DNA from: an uncultured Clostridia bacterium
GTDB taxonomy: Bacteria > Bacillota > Clostridia > Oscillospirales > Butyricicoccaceae
Length of the DNA: 64,000 nucleotides
NCBI GenBank assembly: GCA_947856675.1
Contig: CANUCM010000067.1
Location: forward strand, 15,977-79,976
Direction: 5' to 3'
A program made the position numbers and the translations under genes. Below, piece by piece: positions 8,201-16,048 of the stretch; the first letter of the stretch is position 1, and every line of letters begins with the position of its first letter. The notes beneath the pieces were generated by a model. That model searched no databases, was not told the DNA's origin, and saw only the letters and a program-made list of their open reading frames with translations.

Positions 8201-8677
8201 TTGAAAGTCTGTGTGTGTTCTGATTCTCACGGAAATGCAGCAAACATTGATAAAATGCTGGTGCGCGAAAAGCCGGATGCCGTTTTATTTCTTGGCGACG
8301 GGGTACAGGATTTTCTGGAAGCCTCTCTGCCCAAAGGATGCCGATTGTATTCCGTGGCAGGAAACTGTGATTTTTGCTGTCAGGAAAGCGGCATGCGGGT
8401 TTTTGAGCTGGAAGGCGTGCGCATTTTGATGGTACACGGCCACCGTCAGGCCGTCAAATACGGGCTGCTGCGCCTGGAGCTTCTGGCACAGGAGCAAAAA
8501 GCAGACATTGCGCTGTACGGACACACGCACCGCCAGGACGCTTGCTGGGCCGGTTCCTGCCTGCTTCTGTGTCCGGGAAGCGTCGGAAGCGCCCAGTGCA
8601 GTTATGCCGTGCTGGAGCTGCAGGCGGGGCGGTTTGATTTTTCGCTGAAGCCGGAAGGGAGCTGCAGCCGTGATTAA
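8201..8677 (+). CDS. YfcE-type metallophosphoesterase
   Basis: A 158-residue protein with the calcineurin-like phosphoesterase motifs: SDSHGN (8-13), LGDG (about 30-33), AGNCD (about 52-56), VHGH (about 78-81) and GHTH (about 105-108). Length matches the YfcE family of Mn-dependent phosphodiesterases; the physiological substrate is unknown. The start chosen is TTG at 8201 after GGAAAGGCGG, because family members begin just before the KVCVCSDSHG strand. The open frame extends to 8084, but that extension lies over the divergent promoter region. The stop overlaps the next gene by 8 bases. Confidence 0.85.
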   Translation: MKVCVCSDSHGNAANIDKMLVREKPDAVLFLGDGVQDFLEASLPKGCRLYSVAGNCDFCCQESGMRVFELEGVRILMVHGHRQAVKYGLLRLELLAQEQKADIALYGHTHRQDACWAGSCLLLCPGSVGSAQCSYAVLELQAGRFDFSLKPEGSCSRD

Positions 8678-9158
8678 ACAAAAGGTGACCGGGTTTCGGC
8701 ATACAGTGTTTCCTGTCCTGGCAGAGGCGTTTCTGTTTCTTCTCATGCTGAGCATTCTGGAAGCAGTTTATCAAACACCCTATGGCACTGTTTCTGTCTG
8801 GGTGGGGGCCATACTCCTTTTTACCGTCATTACCGCTGTCATAGTACACAATCTTGTGTGCTCATATGAGTACCGGCTGCTGCAGGATACGCTGGTTTTG
8901 TGCCGTTTTGTGCGCGGCCGCGAGGTGCGCCGGCATGCCGTTCCGCTGAGGGATCCCGGTGTGGCGGTATACCGCGGAGTGCAGAGACTGCACTCACTGC
9001 GCGTGCGCTGCCGTGTCCACCGATACTACCTGCCTTTTTTCGGAGGCGTCCGCCGGACTACCGTTTTGTGTCCCGGACGGATCGGCACAGCGCCGATCAA
9101 GCTGGTTTTTAAACCATCGGATGAACTGTTTGATGCAGTTATGGCTGTTTTGCAGTAA
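8670..9158 (+). CDS. Unknown two-segment membrane protein
   Basis: A 162-residue protein with two hydrophobic segments (about 13-32 and 43-63), followed by a soluble Arg-rich beta-type domain that looks like the small PH-like domains attached to bacterial membrane hairpins. The start is GTG after GGAAGGGAGC, overlapping the phosphoesterase gene by 8 bases, so it is coupled to it. It ends at a strong bidirectional terminator. No function can be assigned. Confidence 0.6.
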   Translation: MIKQKVTGFRHTVFPVLAEAFLFLLMLSILEAVYQTPYGTVSVWVGAILLFTVITAVIVHNLVCSYEYRLLQDTLVLCRFVRGREVRRHAVPLRDPGVAVYRGVQRLHSLRVRCRVHRYYLPFFGGVRRTTVLCPGRIGTAPIKLVFKPSDELFDAVMAVLQ

Positions 9159-9190
9159 AAAAGCACCGCTCTTCAAAGCGGTGCTTTTTT
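9157..9190. terminator. Bidirectional terminator between the membrane protein gene and nth
   Basis: A 14-bp stem AAAAAAGCACCGCT / AGCGGTGCTTTTTT with loop CTTCAA; it overlaps the stop codons of both convergent genes. Confidence 0.9.
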
Positions 9191-9812
9191 ATTTTTTAGC
9201 GCTGCACAAATCACTCAAAGGGCACTCGGTACACCGAGGCGATCGGGCGCGGCATATGTCCCGTCCAAAATGTACAAACCTGTGGCAAAGCGATGCCTGT
9301 TCCGAGGGCTCTACAATCTTTTTGAGATCCATCTCCACTTTGTACGGATCTGTCTGCGCAGTCAGCCCTAAACGGCCGGAAATGCGGATGCAGTGCGTGT
9401 CGGCCACAATGGCGGGCTGGCCATAAATATCGGATAAAATAAGATTGGCTGTTTTGCGTCCGATGCCGGGCAGGGACAACAGTTCCTCCATTGTATCGGG
9501 TACGCGCCCGCCAAAACGTGAAATAAGAAGCATGGCTCCCTGCTTAATGTCGCGTCCCTTGGTTTTGTAAAGCCCGCAGGGTTTGACAATTTCACAGATA
9601 TCTTCCAGCGGAGCCTGCGCCAATGCTTCCAGTGTAGGGTATTTTGAAAACAAAATGCCGGTCACAACATTGACCCGGGCATCGGTACATTGGGCAGACA
9701 GCCGGGTCGCAAACAACAATTCGTAGTCTTTTGCTGCAGTGAGTGAGCAGGTATCTGGGTAAAGTGCCCTAAGCCGCTCCACCACCAAGGCGGCCTTTTC
9801 TTTTTTTCTCAT
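9189..9812 (-). CDS. nth: Endonuclease III (DNA glycosylase/AP lyase)
   Basis: A 207-residue protein of typical length. It has the helix-hairpin-helix LPGIGRKTAN with the catalytic Lys, the catalytic Asp in VADTH, and a C-terminal 4Fe-4S cluster motif C-x6-C-x2-C-x5-C (CRARSPRCTECPLSDLC). It removes oxidised pyrimidines in base excision repair. It is a single gene, divergent from glyA and ending at a shared terminator. Confidence 0.96.
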   Translation of the reverse strand: MRKKEKAALVVERLRALYPDTCSLTAAKDYELLFATRLSAQCTDARVNVVTGILFSKYPTLEALAQAPLEDICEIVKPCGLYKTKGRDIKQGAMLLISRFGGRVPDTMEELLSLPGIGRKTANLILSDIYGQPAIVADTHCIRISGRLGLTAQTDPYKVEMDLKKIVEPSEQASLCHRFVHFGRDICRARSPRCTECPLSDLCSAKK

Positions 9813-9879
9813 GGATTATCACCAAGCCCTGTGAAATGTTTTTGCAGACAATCAACGAAAAAACATGCAAATCAAAACA

Positions 9880-9909
9880 ATTATAGCATACCTGTTGAAA
9901 AAAAAGCAA
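9880..9909 (-). promoter_or_regulatory. Candidate sigma-A promoter of nth
   Basis: On the minus strand TTGCTT, 18 bases, TATAAT, about 68 bases before the nth start. It overlaps the -35 region of the divergent glyA promoter. Confidence 0.5.
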
Positions 9910-9923
9910 ATGAGCGATATAAT
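9895..9923 (+). promoter_or_regulatory. Sigma-A promoter of glyA
   Basis: TTGAAA, exactly 17 bases, TATAAT, 41 bases before the glyA ATG; AGGAGG follows at 9951-9956. Close to consensus. Confidence 0.8.
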
Positions 9924-9964
9924 TTTTCTCGGAATGATAATTTTCTGATAGGAGGTTTTTCTCT

Positions 9965-11209
9965 ATGATTAAGGAAAACATGCAGTACATTGAAAGCGTC
10001 GATCCGGAAGTCGGCGCTGCGATGATGCAGGAATACAACCGCCAGCGCCGCAACATTGAGCTGATTGCTTCGGAAAACTTTGTAAGCCCCGCTGTCATGC
10101 TGGCCATGGGCTCCTGCCTGACCAACAAATATGCTGAAGGGTATCCCGGAAAACGTTATTACGGCGGCTGCGAATGTGTGGATGTTGTTGAAAACATCGC
10201 CCGCGAACGTGCCTGCAAGCTGTTTGGCGCAGACCATGCCAACGTTCAGCCGCACAGCGGCGCTTCGGCCAACAATGCGGTGTATTTTGCGCTCGTCAAG
10301 CCGGGTGAAACCGTACTCGGCCTGAATCTGGCTCATGGCGGCCACCTGACTCACGGCAGCCCGGTGAACATTTCCGGTACGTACTACAATGTGGTACCGT
10401 ACAGCCTGAGCGACGAAACCGAAACCATCGATTACGACGCCGTTTGGAAGCTGGCCAAGGAACATAAGCCCAAAATGATCATCGCCGGCGCTTCCGCGTA
10501 TCCGCGCGAAATTCGCTTTGACAAGTTTGCAGAAATTGCAAAGGATGTCGGGGCTTACCTTATGGTCGACATGGCGCACATTGCCGGTCTGGTCGCGGCC
10601 GGCCTTCATATGAACCCCGTGCCGTATGCCGACGTCGTGACCACGACGACGCACAAAACCCTGCGCGGTCCCCGCGGCGGCATGATCCTGTGCAAGGAAG
10701 CGCTCGCCAAGCAGATTGACAAGGCCATTTTCCCCGGCACGCAGGGCGGCCCGCTGGAGCACATTATTGCGGCCAAGGCCGTATGCCTTGGCGAAGCTCT
10801 CAAGCCGGAGTTCAAGGCTTATCAGCAGCAGGTTGTCAACAACGCCAAGGCCTTGGCCCAGGCGCTCATGGACGAAGGCTTCCGTCTGGTTTCCGGCGGC
10901 ACGGACAATCACCTGATGCTGGTGGATCTGCGCAACTTCAACGTCACCGGCAAAGAAATGCAGAACCGCCTGGACGAAGTCTATATTACGCTGAATAAAA
11001 ACGCAATCCCCAACGATCCGGCCAGCCCGTTCATCACAAGCGGTGTTCGTATCGGCACGCCTGCCGCCACGACACGCGGCTTCAAAGAGCCCGAAATGAA
11101 GCAGATTGCTCAGTTTATCAAATGGGCTGCCGTGGACTTTGAAGGCAAAGCCGATGCCATTCGCGCCGGCGTGACCGACCTGTGCAGCCGTTTCCCCCTG
11201 TACGAATAA
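9965..11209 (+). CDS. glyA: Serine hydroxymethyltransferase
   Basis: A 414-residue PLP enzyme of normal length that converts serine plus tetrahydrofolate to glycine and 5,10-methylene-THF. It shows RRNIELIASENF near the N-terminus, the GYPGKRYYGG loop, HSGASAN, DMAHIAGL and the PLP lysine K231 in TTTTHKTLRGPRGG. It has its own strong promoter and a terminator after it, so it is transcribed alone. Confidence 0.98.
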   Translation: MIKENMQYIESVDPEVGAAMMQEYNRQRRNIELIASENFVSPAVMLAMGSCLTNKYAEGYPGKRYYGGCECVDVVENIARERACKLFGADHANVQPHSGASANNAVYFALVKPGETVLGLNLAHGGHLTHGSPVNISGTYYNVVPYSLSDETETIDYDAVWKLAKEHKPKMIIAGASAYPREIRFDKFAEIAKDVGAYLMVDMAHIAGLVAAGLHMNPVPYADVVTTTTHKTLRGPRGGMILCKEALAKQIDKAIFPGTQGGPLEHIIAAKAVCLGEALKPEFKAYQQQVVNNAKALAQALMDEGFRLVSGGTDNHLMLVDLRNFNVTGKEMQNRLDEVYITLNKNAIPNDPASPFITSGVRIGTPAATTRGFKEPEMKQIAQFIKWAAVDFEGKADAIRAGVTDLCSRFPLYE

Positions 11210-11222
11210 GCTTTTACTGCAA

Positions 11223-11257
11223 AGAGAAAAGGCATGACCATGTCATGCCTTTTCTTT
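11223..11257 (+). terminator. Terminator after glyA
   Basis: A hairpin with GAAAAGGCATGAC / GTCATGCCTTTTC and loop CAT, followed by TTTC. It lies just before the ribosome binding site of the next gene. Confidence 0.8.
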
Positions 11258-11281
11258 CGTATTGACAAAGGAGGATCTATC

Positions 11282-12055
11282 GTGGAGCAAAAGGGAAGGG
11301 CTGTTCTTTTCGCTCTGGGTGCATTTTTTCTCATGGCGTTTGTTCAAAGTCTGTGCAGTTCATTGATTGCCGACTTTTCCGGCGTGCAGGCAGCCGGGCA
11401 GCAGCGCGCACTGACGCTGGGGGTGGCAGCTTTGATTTTGATTGCAGCAATCCTGGCCGGAGAAAAAGCGCTGCCGCTGTTTCCGAGGCAGTGGATCGGC
11501 GGGCGGCTGGGTGTGCCGCTGACTGTCTGCTGTTTTGTTTTCGGTGCTGCCGCCAATTTGACGCTTGCCTCAATCCTTTCGCTCATGCCTTTCAGCCAGG
11601 AATTTCTCACGGAATATATGCAGGCTGTTCCTTTGGGAAAGGGCGGCGCCGCATGGGTAGAACTGACTGCGCTGTGCCTGCTCGCTCCAATTATGGAAGA
11701 GCTGCTGTTTCGCGGCGTCATCCTGCACAGCCTGGCACAGGCGTTTCCCCTGCAGGCGGCCGTGCTGATGGAATGCCTGCTGTTCGCCTGGGGGCACGGC
11801 CAAATCCTTTGGTTCCTGTATGCCCTGGCCATGGGGCTGACCCTGACGCTCATCGCATGGAAAACGCGCAGCCTGCGCGCTTCCATTGCCTTTCACATTG
11901 CATTCAACGCAGCCAACTATCTTCAGCCGCTGCTGACCGCCGGCGTCGGTGACGGGCCTGCCGCACTGCTGGGGATTGCAGCTGCGGGCCTCGTTCTGTG
12001 CGCTGCCGCAGTGTATATGCTCTGCCGGGTGCCAAGCCTGTCTGCAGGGAAATAA
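11282..12055 (+). CDS. CPBP family intramembrane glutamic endopeptidase (Abi/CAAX-like)
   Basis: A 257-residue protein with about seven or eight membrane segments. The protease motifs are present in order: EELLFRG (EExxxR), a FAWGHG segment (FxxxH) and HIAFNAAN (HxxxN). Family members cleave within membranes; substrates here are unknown (roles in other bacteria include bacteriocin immunity and prenyl-protein processing). The start is GTG after AAAGGAGG, just downstream of the glyA terminator. Confidence 0.85.
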   Translation: MEQKGRAVLFALGAFFLMAFVQSLCSSLIADFSGVQAAGQQRALTLGVAALILIAAILAGEKALPLFPRQWIGGRLGVPLTVCCFVFGAAANLTLASILSLMPFSQEFLTEYMQAVPLGKGGAAWVELTALCLLAPIMEELLFRGVILHSLAQAFPLQAAVLMECLLFAWGHGQILWFLYALAMGLTLTLIAWKTRSLRASIAFHIAFNAANYLQPLLTAGVGDGPAALLGIAAAGLVLCAAAVYMLCRVPSLSAGK

Positions 12056-12076
12056 GCGGGTGCTGTAAAAAATGGT

Positions 12077-12110
12077 AAAGCCGGCAATGCGTATCTGCAT
12101 TGCCGGCTTT
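12077..12110. terminator. Bidirectional terminator between the CPBP gene and ricT
   Basis: A 14-bp perfect stem AAAGCCGGCAATGC / GCATTGCCGGCTTT with loop GTATCT, followed by T-rich sequence. It serves both convergent transcripts. Confidence 0.88.
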
Positions 12111-12117
12111 TGTGTTC

Positions 12118-13398
12118 TTATTCTTCCGGTTTGCTGGCCGGACTGCTCCCATCGGCACCTTTGTTATCCTGCCGGGCACGCCGCTGTCCGCCGCGGCTGC
12201 CGCGATGCCTGCGCCGCGGAAACGGGGAAGAACGTTCTTTTTTCACGCCGTTTTGCTGTGCGGCTTCCTCGCTGCCGGCTGAGGGCGGCTGGGTGCGTAC
12301 GCGCCCTTTTTCCGGTGCGTCCGCCGCAGGCTGCTCACCGGGATTCTTTTTGCCGTTCCGGGCCGCACGGTTTTGAGAATGCTGGCGGCCTGTGCGCTGC
12401 GAAGAGCGCTCCGCAGACTTTTCCTGACCGCCGGCATCGGAAGGCCGTTCCGGCCTGGGCGCGCGATTCCGCGCAGGCCTTGGCTGCGAGCGGGCAGGGG
12501 AGGGCTGCTTTTCGGGTACGGGTTCCGCGGTACCATCCGGCAGCGGCAGGTCCAAAGCCTGGGGCGCGCAGGAAGATTCTTCGGAAACCGGACGCTGTGT
12601 GCGGCCGCAATCCTCACAGGGCATCACGACCGGGGAGTCGGGCGAAGACTGCAGGCGCACCTTGCAGCAGCCTTTAAGCAGAGAAACCTCCATCACCGTG
12701 CCGCGGCCCTGAGGGGTATCCACTACGGAATCCACCTTGGGCGCGCTGCGGATCAGCTCTTTATACGTATCGCTTTCGTACTTAAGGCAGCACATCAGAC
12801 GCCCGCAGGTACCCGAAATTTTTGTGGGGTTGAGCGACAGCCCCTGCTCTTTTGCCATGTTGATGGAAACCGGCTGAAAGTCGTCCAGGAAGGTTGTGCA
12901 GCACAACGGGCGGCCGCAAATACCCAGCCCGCCGATCATTTTGGCTTCATCCCGAACGCCAATCTGCCGCAGCTCGATGCGCGTGCGGAATACAGAGGCA
13001 AGATCTTTTACAAGTTCGCGGAAGTCCACCCGGCCATCCGCACTGAAATAAAAGAGAATTTTGCTGTGGTCAAACGTGTACTCCACAGCAACAAGCTTCA
13101 TTTCCAGTTTGTGCTTTGCAATTTTCTCCTCGCAAATACGGAAGGCTTCTTTTTCCAGGCGGGCGTTTTCCTCCAGGATTTTTCGATCGTTTTCACTGGC
13201 TTTGCGCAGCGCTTTTTTGAGCGGTTTGACGATTGAGCTGTCGCTGACCTCGCTGTTGGGCATGGCGACCTCGCCGCACTCAACACCGCGTGCGGTTTCA
13301 ACGATGACATATTCCCCCTCGGCTGCATGCAGCCCGTTGGGGTCAAAATAATACACTTTTCCGACTTTTTTAAAGCGGACACCGATAACTTCTGTCAT
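12118..13398 (-). CDS. ricT: RicT/YaaT-type PSP1 domain protein with a long basic tail
   Basis: A 426-residue protein. The first ~265 residues are the PSP1/RicT core with the conserved Cys clusters GICGRPLCC and CGRLMCC, which in Bacillus RicT help bind Fe-S clusters in the RicAFT complex that assists RNase Y and sporulation. Residues ~265-426 are an unusual tail rich in Pro, Arg, Gln and Ser, ending with RRRHRGSRGGQRR, likely disordered and RNA- or nucleic-acid-binding by composition. The ATG at 13398 overlaps the holB TAA and has GGAGG inside holB; it is preferred over a TTG 12 bases upstream. It is the last gene of the eight-gene run. Confidence 0.88.
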   Translation of the reverse strand: MTEVIGVRFKKVGKVYYFDPNGLHAAEGEYVIVETARGVECGEVAMPNSEVSDSSIVKPLKKALRKASENDRKILEENARLEKEAFRICEEKIAKHKLEMKLVAVEYTFDHSKILFYFSADGRVDFRELVKDLASVFRTRIELRQIGVRDEAKMIGGLGICGRPLCCTTFLDDFQPVSINMAKEQGLSLNPTKISGTCGRLMCCLKYESDTYKELIRSAPKVDSVVDTPQGRGTVMEVSLLKGCCKVRLQSSPDSPVVMPCEDCGRTQRPVSEESSCAPQALDLPLPDGTAEPVPEKQPSPARSQPRPARNRAPRPERPSDAGGQEKSAERSSQRTGRQHSQNRAARNGKKNPGEQPAADAPEKGRVRTQPPSAGSEEAAQQNGVKKERSSPFPRRRHRGSRGGQRRARQDNKGADGSSPASKPEE

Positions 13399-14324
13399 TA
13401 TTTCCTCCAAAAGCGCGTCAAATTCTCACCGCAAAACGCAGCCAGAGCTCCGGAAAGCGCAGTGACCGAAGCATTTAAAGCGGTTTTTTCCCGCTGGGAA
13501 GCCACATACTCATACAGAGCGGGGAGAAACCCGGAATATGCCCCGCCGCCATGGCGCAGCTGTCCGACAATACATGTGCACAGCGCATCACAAAAGAGTG
13601 CATAATTGTCACGGGAAAGGGAGCCTGCTTCCATACAACAGCGAAAAACCGCCAATTCGCCTTGTTCAAGAGCCTGTGTAAAGCTGCGTGCCAGTACAGT
13701 CGTTTCGTTGTGCTCTCCCTGTAAAAACTCCGCTGCCGCCCCATAAAAACCGCCGCTTTGCGCAATGGCCCGCTCAACATCCGCCGGTGCCGCGGTAGGA
13801 AAATGGCTTGCCAGAAGTTTGCGCAGTTCATCTTCAGTTAATGGCTCCATACGGTAGTGCAGTCCGCGGGAGCGAACGGTTGGCAGCAGCTTTTCAATAT
13901 TTTCACACAACAAAATAAACACGCTGGAGGCCGGTTCTTCCAAAACCTTGAGCAGCGCGTTTTGGCTCTGCACGTTCATTTTGTCAGCAAAGCAGACAAT
14001 AAACACCTTGCATTCTGCTTCACTGGGCCGAACAAAGGAGCGGGTGCGCAAACTGCGCACCGCGTCCACTTTAATTTCTTCGCCTTCCGGGTTAAACAGC
14101 TCAAAATCCGGGTGCGAACCGGCTTTTACCCGGGTGCAGGCGCCGCAGCAGCCGCAGGGAGCAGGGGAACGTGTACACAAAAGCCCCATGGCAATGTCCC
14201 GGGCTGCTGTCCGCTTTCCCGATCCGCTGGGTCCGCTGAGAATCAGGCACCCGCTTTCGCCGCTGTGATAATCCGAAAAAGCATGTTTCAGATTAAGATT
14301 ACCGCAAAGCGAGGGAAGCTGCAT
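13398..14324 (-). CDS. holB: DNA polymerase III delta' subunit
   Basis: A 308-residue clamp-loader subunit with SGPSGSGKRTAA (Walker-A-like), a four-Cys zinc module (CTRSPAPCGCCGAC) and the SRC-like segment QNALLKVLEEP, as in DnaX/HolB proteins. The C-terminal third is helical. It is part of the clamp loader that places the sliding clamp on DNA. The gene overlaps ricT by one base. The order darA-holB-ricT matches Firmicutes such as Bacillus (yaaQ...holB-yaaT). Confidence 0.93.
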   Translation of the reverse strand: MQLPSLCGNLNLKHAFSDYHSGESGCLILSGPSGSGKRTAARDIAMGLLCTRSPAPCGCCGACTRVKAGSHPDFELFNPEGEEIKVDAVRSLRTRSFVRPSEAECKVFIVCFADKMNVQSQNALLKVLEEPASSVFILLCENIEKLLPTVRSRGLHYRMEPLTEDELRKLLASHFPTAAPADVERAIAQSGGFYGAAAEFLQGEHNETTVLARSFTQALEQGELAVFRCCMEAGSLSRDNYALFCDALCTCIVGQLRHGGGAYSGFLPALYEYVASQREKTALNASVTALSGALAAFCGENLTRFWRK

Positions 14325-14329
14325 TCAGA

Positions 14330-14653
14330 TTATACCTTTTCAAAGCGTTCCACGTTCAGAACGAAGATTGTTGCACCGCCAACCGTTACTTCGACAGGCA
14401 TGGACGGGTAGAAGTTGATGCCCGCCTCCGAGGTCGTGGGGATCACCTGTTTGCGGCTCTTGGAGTACTTACCGATGATGTCGATAACGGCCTGCACGCG
14501 GTCGTCATTCACACCAATCAGGATAGTGACGTTGCCGGCGCGGAGAAATCCGCCGGTGGTCGACAGGCGTGTTACAGAATACCCCTCTTTCATCAGATTC
14601 TGAATGACGGCAGAAGCGTCATCGGCGTTGAGGATGGCAATCAGCATTTTCAT
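14330..14653 (-). CDS. darA: Cyclic-di-AMP receptor DarA/PstA (PII-like)
   Basis: A 107-residue protein with the PII-like family pattern MKMLIAILN, TTGGFLRAGN and the T-loop and B-loop regions typical of DarA/PstA (YaaQ). Family members bind c-di-AMP as trimers; the downstream effector is not established. AAAGGAGG lies at the end of the upstream gene; the start is 3 bases after that gene's stop. It sits directly before holB. Confidence 0.93.
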   Translation of the reverse strand: MKMLIAILNADDASAVIQNLMKEGYSVTRLSTTGGFLRAGNVTILIGVNDDRVQAVIDIIGKYSKSRKQVIPTTSEAGINFYPSMPVEVTVGGATIFVLNVERFEKV

Positions 14654-14656
14654 CGT

Positions 14657-16048
14657 TCAAATCCTCCTTTCAAAATGTCGCGGGAGCACCGCGTTGTTTA
14701 TAGTACGGATGTAAGTGTCTTCATTATAACCTTTTTTCAACAAATATTCAACGCAAAACTTTGTCAAACTCTCACCCATAACCACCGCGGCGACCCCCGG
14801 AGGATAAGGCGCAAGATGCTGGCCGGCCACACAGCCCTGGCATTCGCGCAGCGGACGAAGTTCTTTTGGGGCAAACAGCGCCTGTGCCGGGGTCAGCACG
14901 GCTTCGGGCTGTGGGGGAAGGGGGAGCTCGCCCGGGCTTACAGGGCGTTTCGGAGGACCTGCCGCCGCGGCCTGCAGTGCCTGTAAAAGTCTGGCGCGGT
15001 CTTCCTGCGTATCCTGTGCGCTCAAAATGAACACCACCCGGCCGTCGTCCTGCATTTCGGGTTCTGCGCCCAATGCAAAAAGGCGCTCGGCTGTTTCAAA
15101 ACCGCTTATTCCTGCCGGTTTTGTCAAAACGGTCAGCCTGCACGGATCCTCTGCGGCCAGGCAGCGAAACGGCGTTTGTTCTTCGATGCATCGGCGCAGC
15201 GCAAGCGACTGCTGGGCCGTGTATTGCCACAGCCCGTTGTCGAGTTCCATGCGGGCGCGCGCAAAATCAAGCGACGCCATAATAATATAAGACGGTGAAG
15301 TCGTGCCATATAAGGCGCAGTTTTCCCGAAGCTGCTGCCGCTGCACGCTGCTCAGCCCGCGAAAGGCAAGATACGCTCCCTGGCCTGCTGCGGACAGGGT
15401 TTTGTGCGCCGAAAAAATAACAATATCCGCACCCAAAAGCGCTGCATCCGCGCTTCCGCAGGCACGCAGGTGCGAGCCGTGCGCAGAATCCACAATAAGG
15501 CGGCAGCCGCAATCGTGCGCAGCGGCGGCCAGTTGCGCCACATTCAGGCAGCGGCCGTAATAAGTCGGACTTGTAATGACCGCAGTGCGAGCACCGCTCT
15601 GCTGCAGCAGGGAAGCAAACGCCTGCACGTCAATATCGCCGGTGACGCCGGTTTCGGGGGAGAAACGGGGATAAATATACTGCGGCAGCAAATTGATTTG
15701 CGCACAGGCATCCAAAACACTTTTATGGCAGTTTCTGTCCAGCACCACGGCGCTTCCCGGAGCACAGCATGTATGCAGGGCCGCTTTCAGCCCCTGAGTG
15801 GCTCCGCAGGTTAAGAAAAAACATCCGTCCATCCCATACCACTGCGCAGCCCGCTGTTCTGCCAGGGCAATGGGGCCGTTTTCTTCATACAGGTTCCCTG
15901 TGGCGGGGAGCTCTGTGTAATCCACCGGAAACACCGTTTCAAAAATGCTTCCCGCGGCCCGCCCCTTATGTCCGGGCATGTGGAAGCGCGAAACGCCGCG
16001 TCTGCCAGCCAGTTCGGTCAGGGCGCAGAGCAGGGGAGCGTCATACAT
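14657..16048 (-). CDS. Orn/Lys/Arg decarboxylase-like PLP enzyme (YaaO/SpeA family)
   Basis: A 463-residue protein with the short-form decarboxylase pattern: FHMPGHKG near residue 22, TCGATQG, DRNCHKS, DSAHG and the PLP lysine in FSAHKTLSAAGQG. The C-terminal domain is Pro-rich around residues 365-390. It is likely an amino-acid decarboxylase (arginine, lysine or ornithine) feeding polyamines; substrate is undetermined. The start chosen is ATG at 16048 (MYDAPLL), overlapping the alr stop by 8 bases. In Bacillus a tmk gene lies between this family and darA; here it is absent. Confidence 0.82.
   Translation of the reverse strand: MYDAPLLCALTELAGRRGVSRFHMPGHKGRAAGSIFETVFPVDYTELPATGNLYEENGPIALAEQRAAQWYGMDGCFFLTCGATQGLKAALHTCCAPGSAVVLDRNCHKSVLDACAQINLLPQYIYPRFSPETGVTGDIDVQAFASLLQQSGARTAVITSPTYYGRCLNVAQLAAAAHDCGCRLIVDSAHGSHLRACGSADAALLGADIVIFSAHKTLSAAGQGAYLAFRGLSSVQRQQLRENCALYGTTSPSYIIMASLDFARARMELDNGLWQYTAQQSLALRRCIEEQTPFRCLAAEDPCRLTVLTKPAGISGFETAERLFALGAEPEMQDDGRVVFILSAQDTQEDRARLLQALQAAAAGPPKRPVSPGELPLPPQPEAVLTPAQALFAPKELRPLRECQGCVAGQHLAPYPPGVAAVVMGESLTKFCVEYLLKKGYNEDTYIRTINNAVLPRHFERRI

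Noticed and set aside
9881..10912. 343-codon minus-strand frame opposite glyA
   Set aside because: It overlaps the strong glyA promoter and coding sequence, lacks a start signal and has the composition of antisense frames in this genome.
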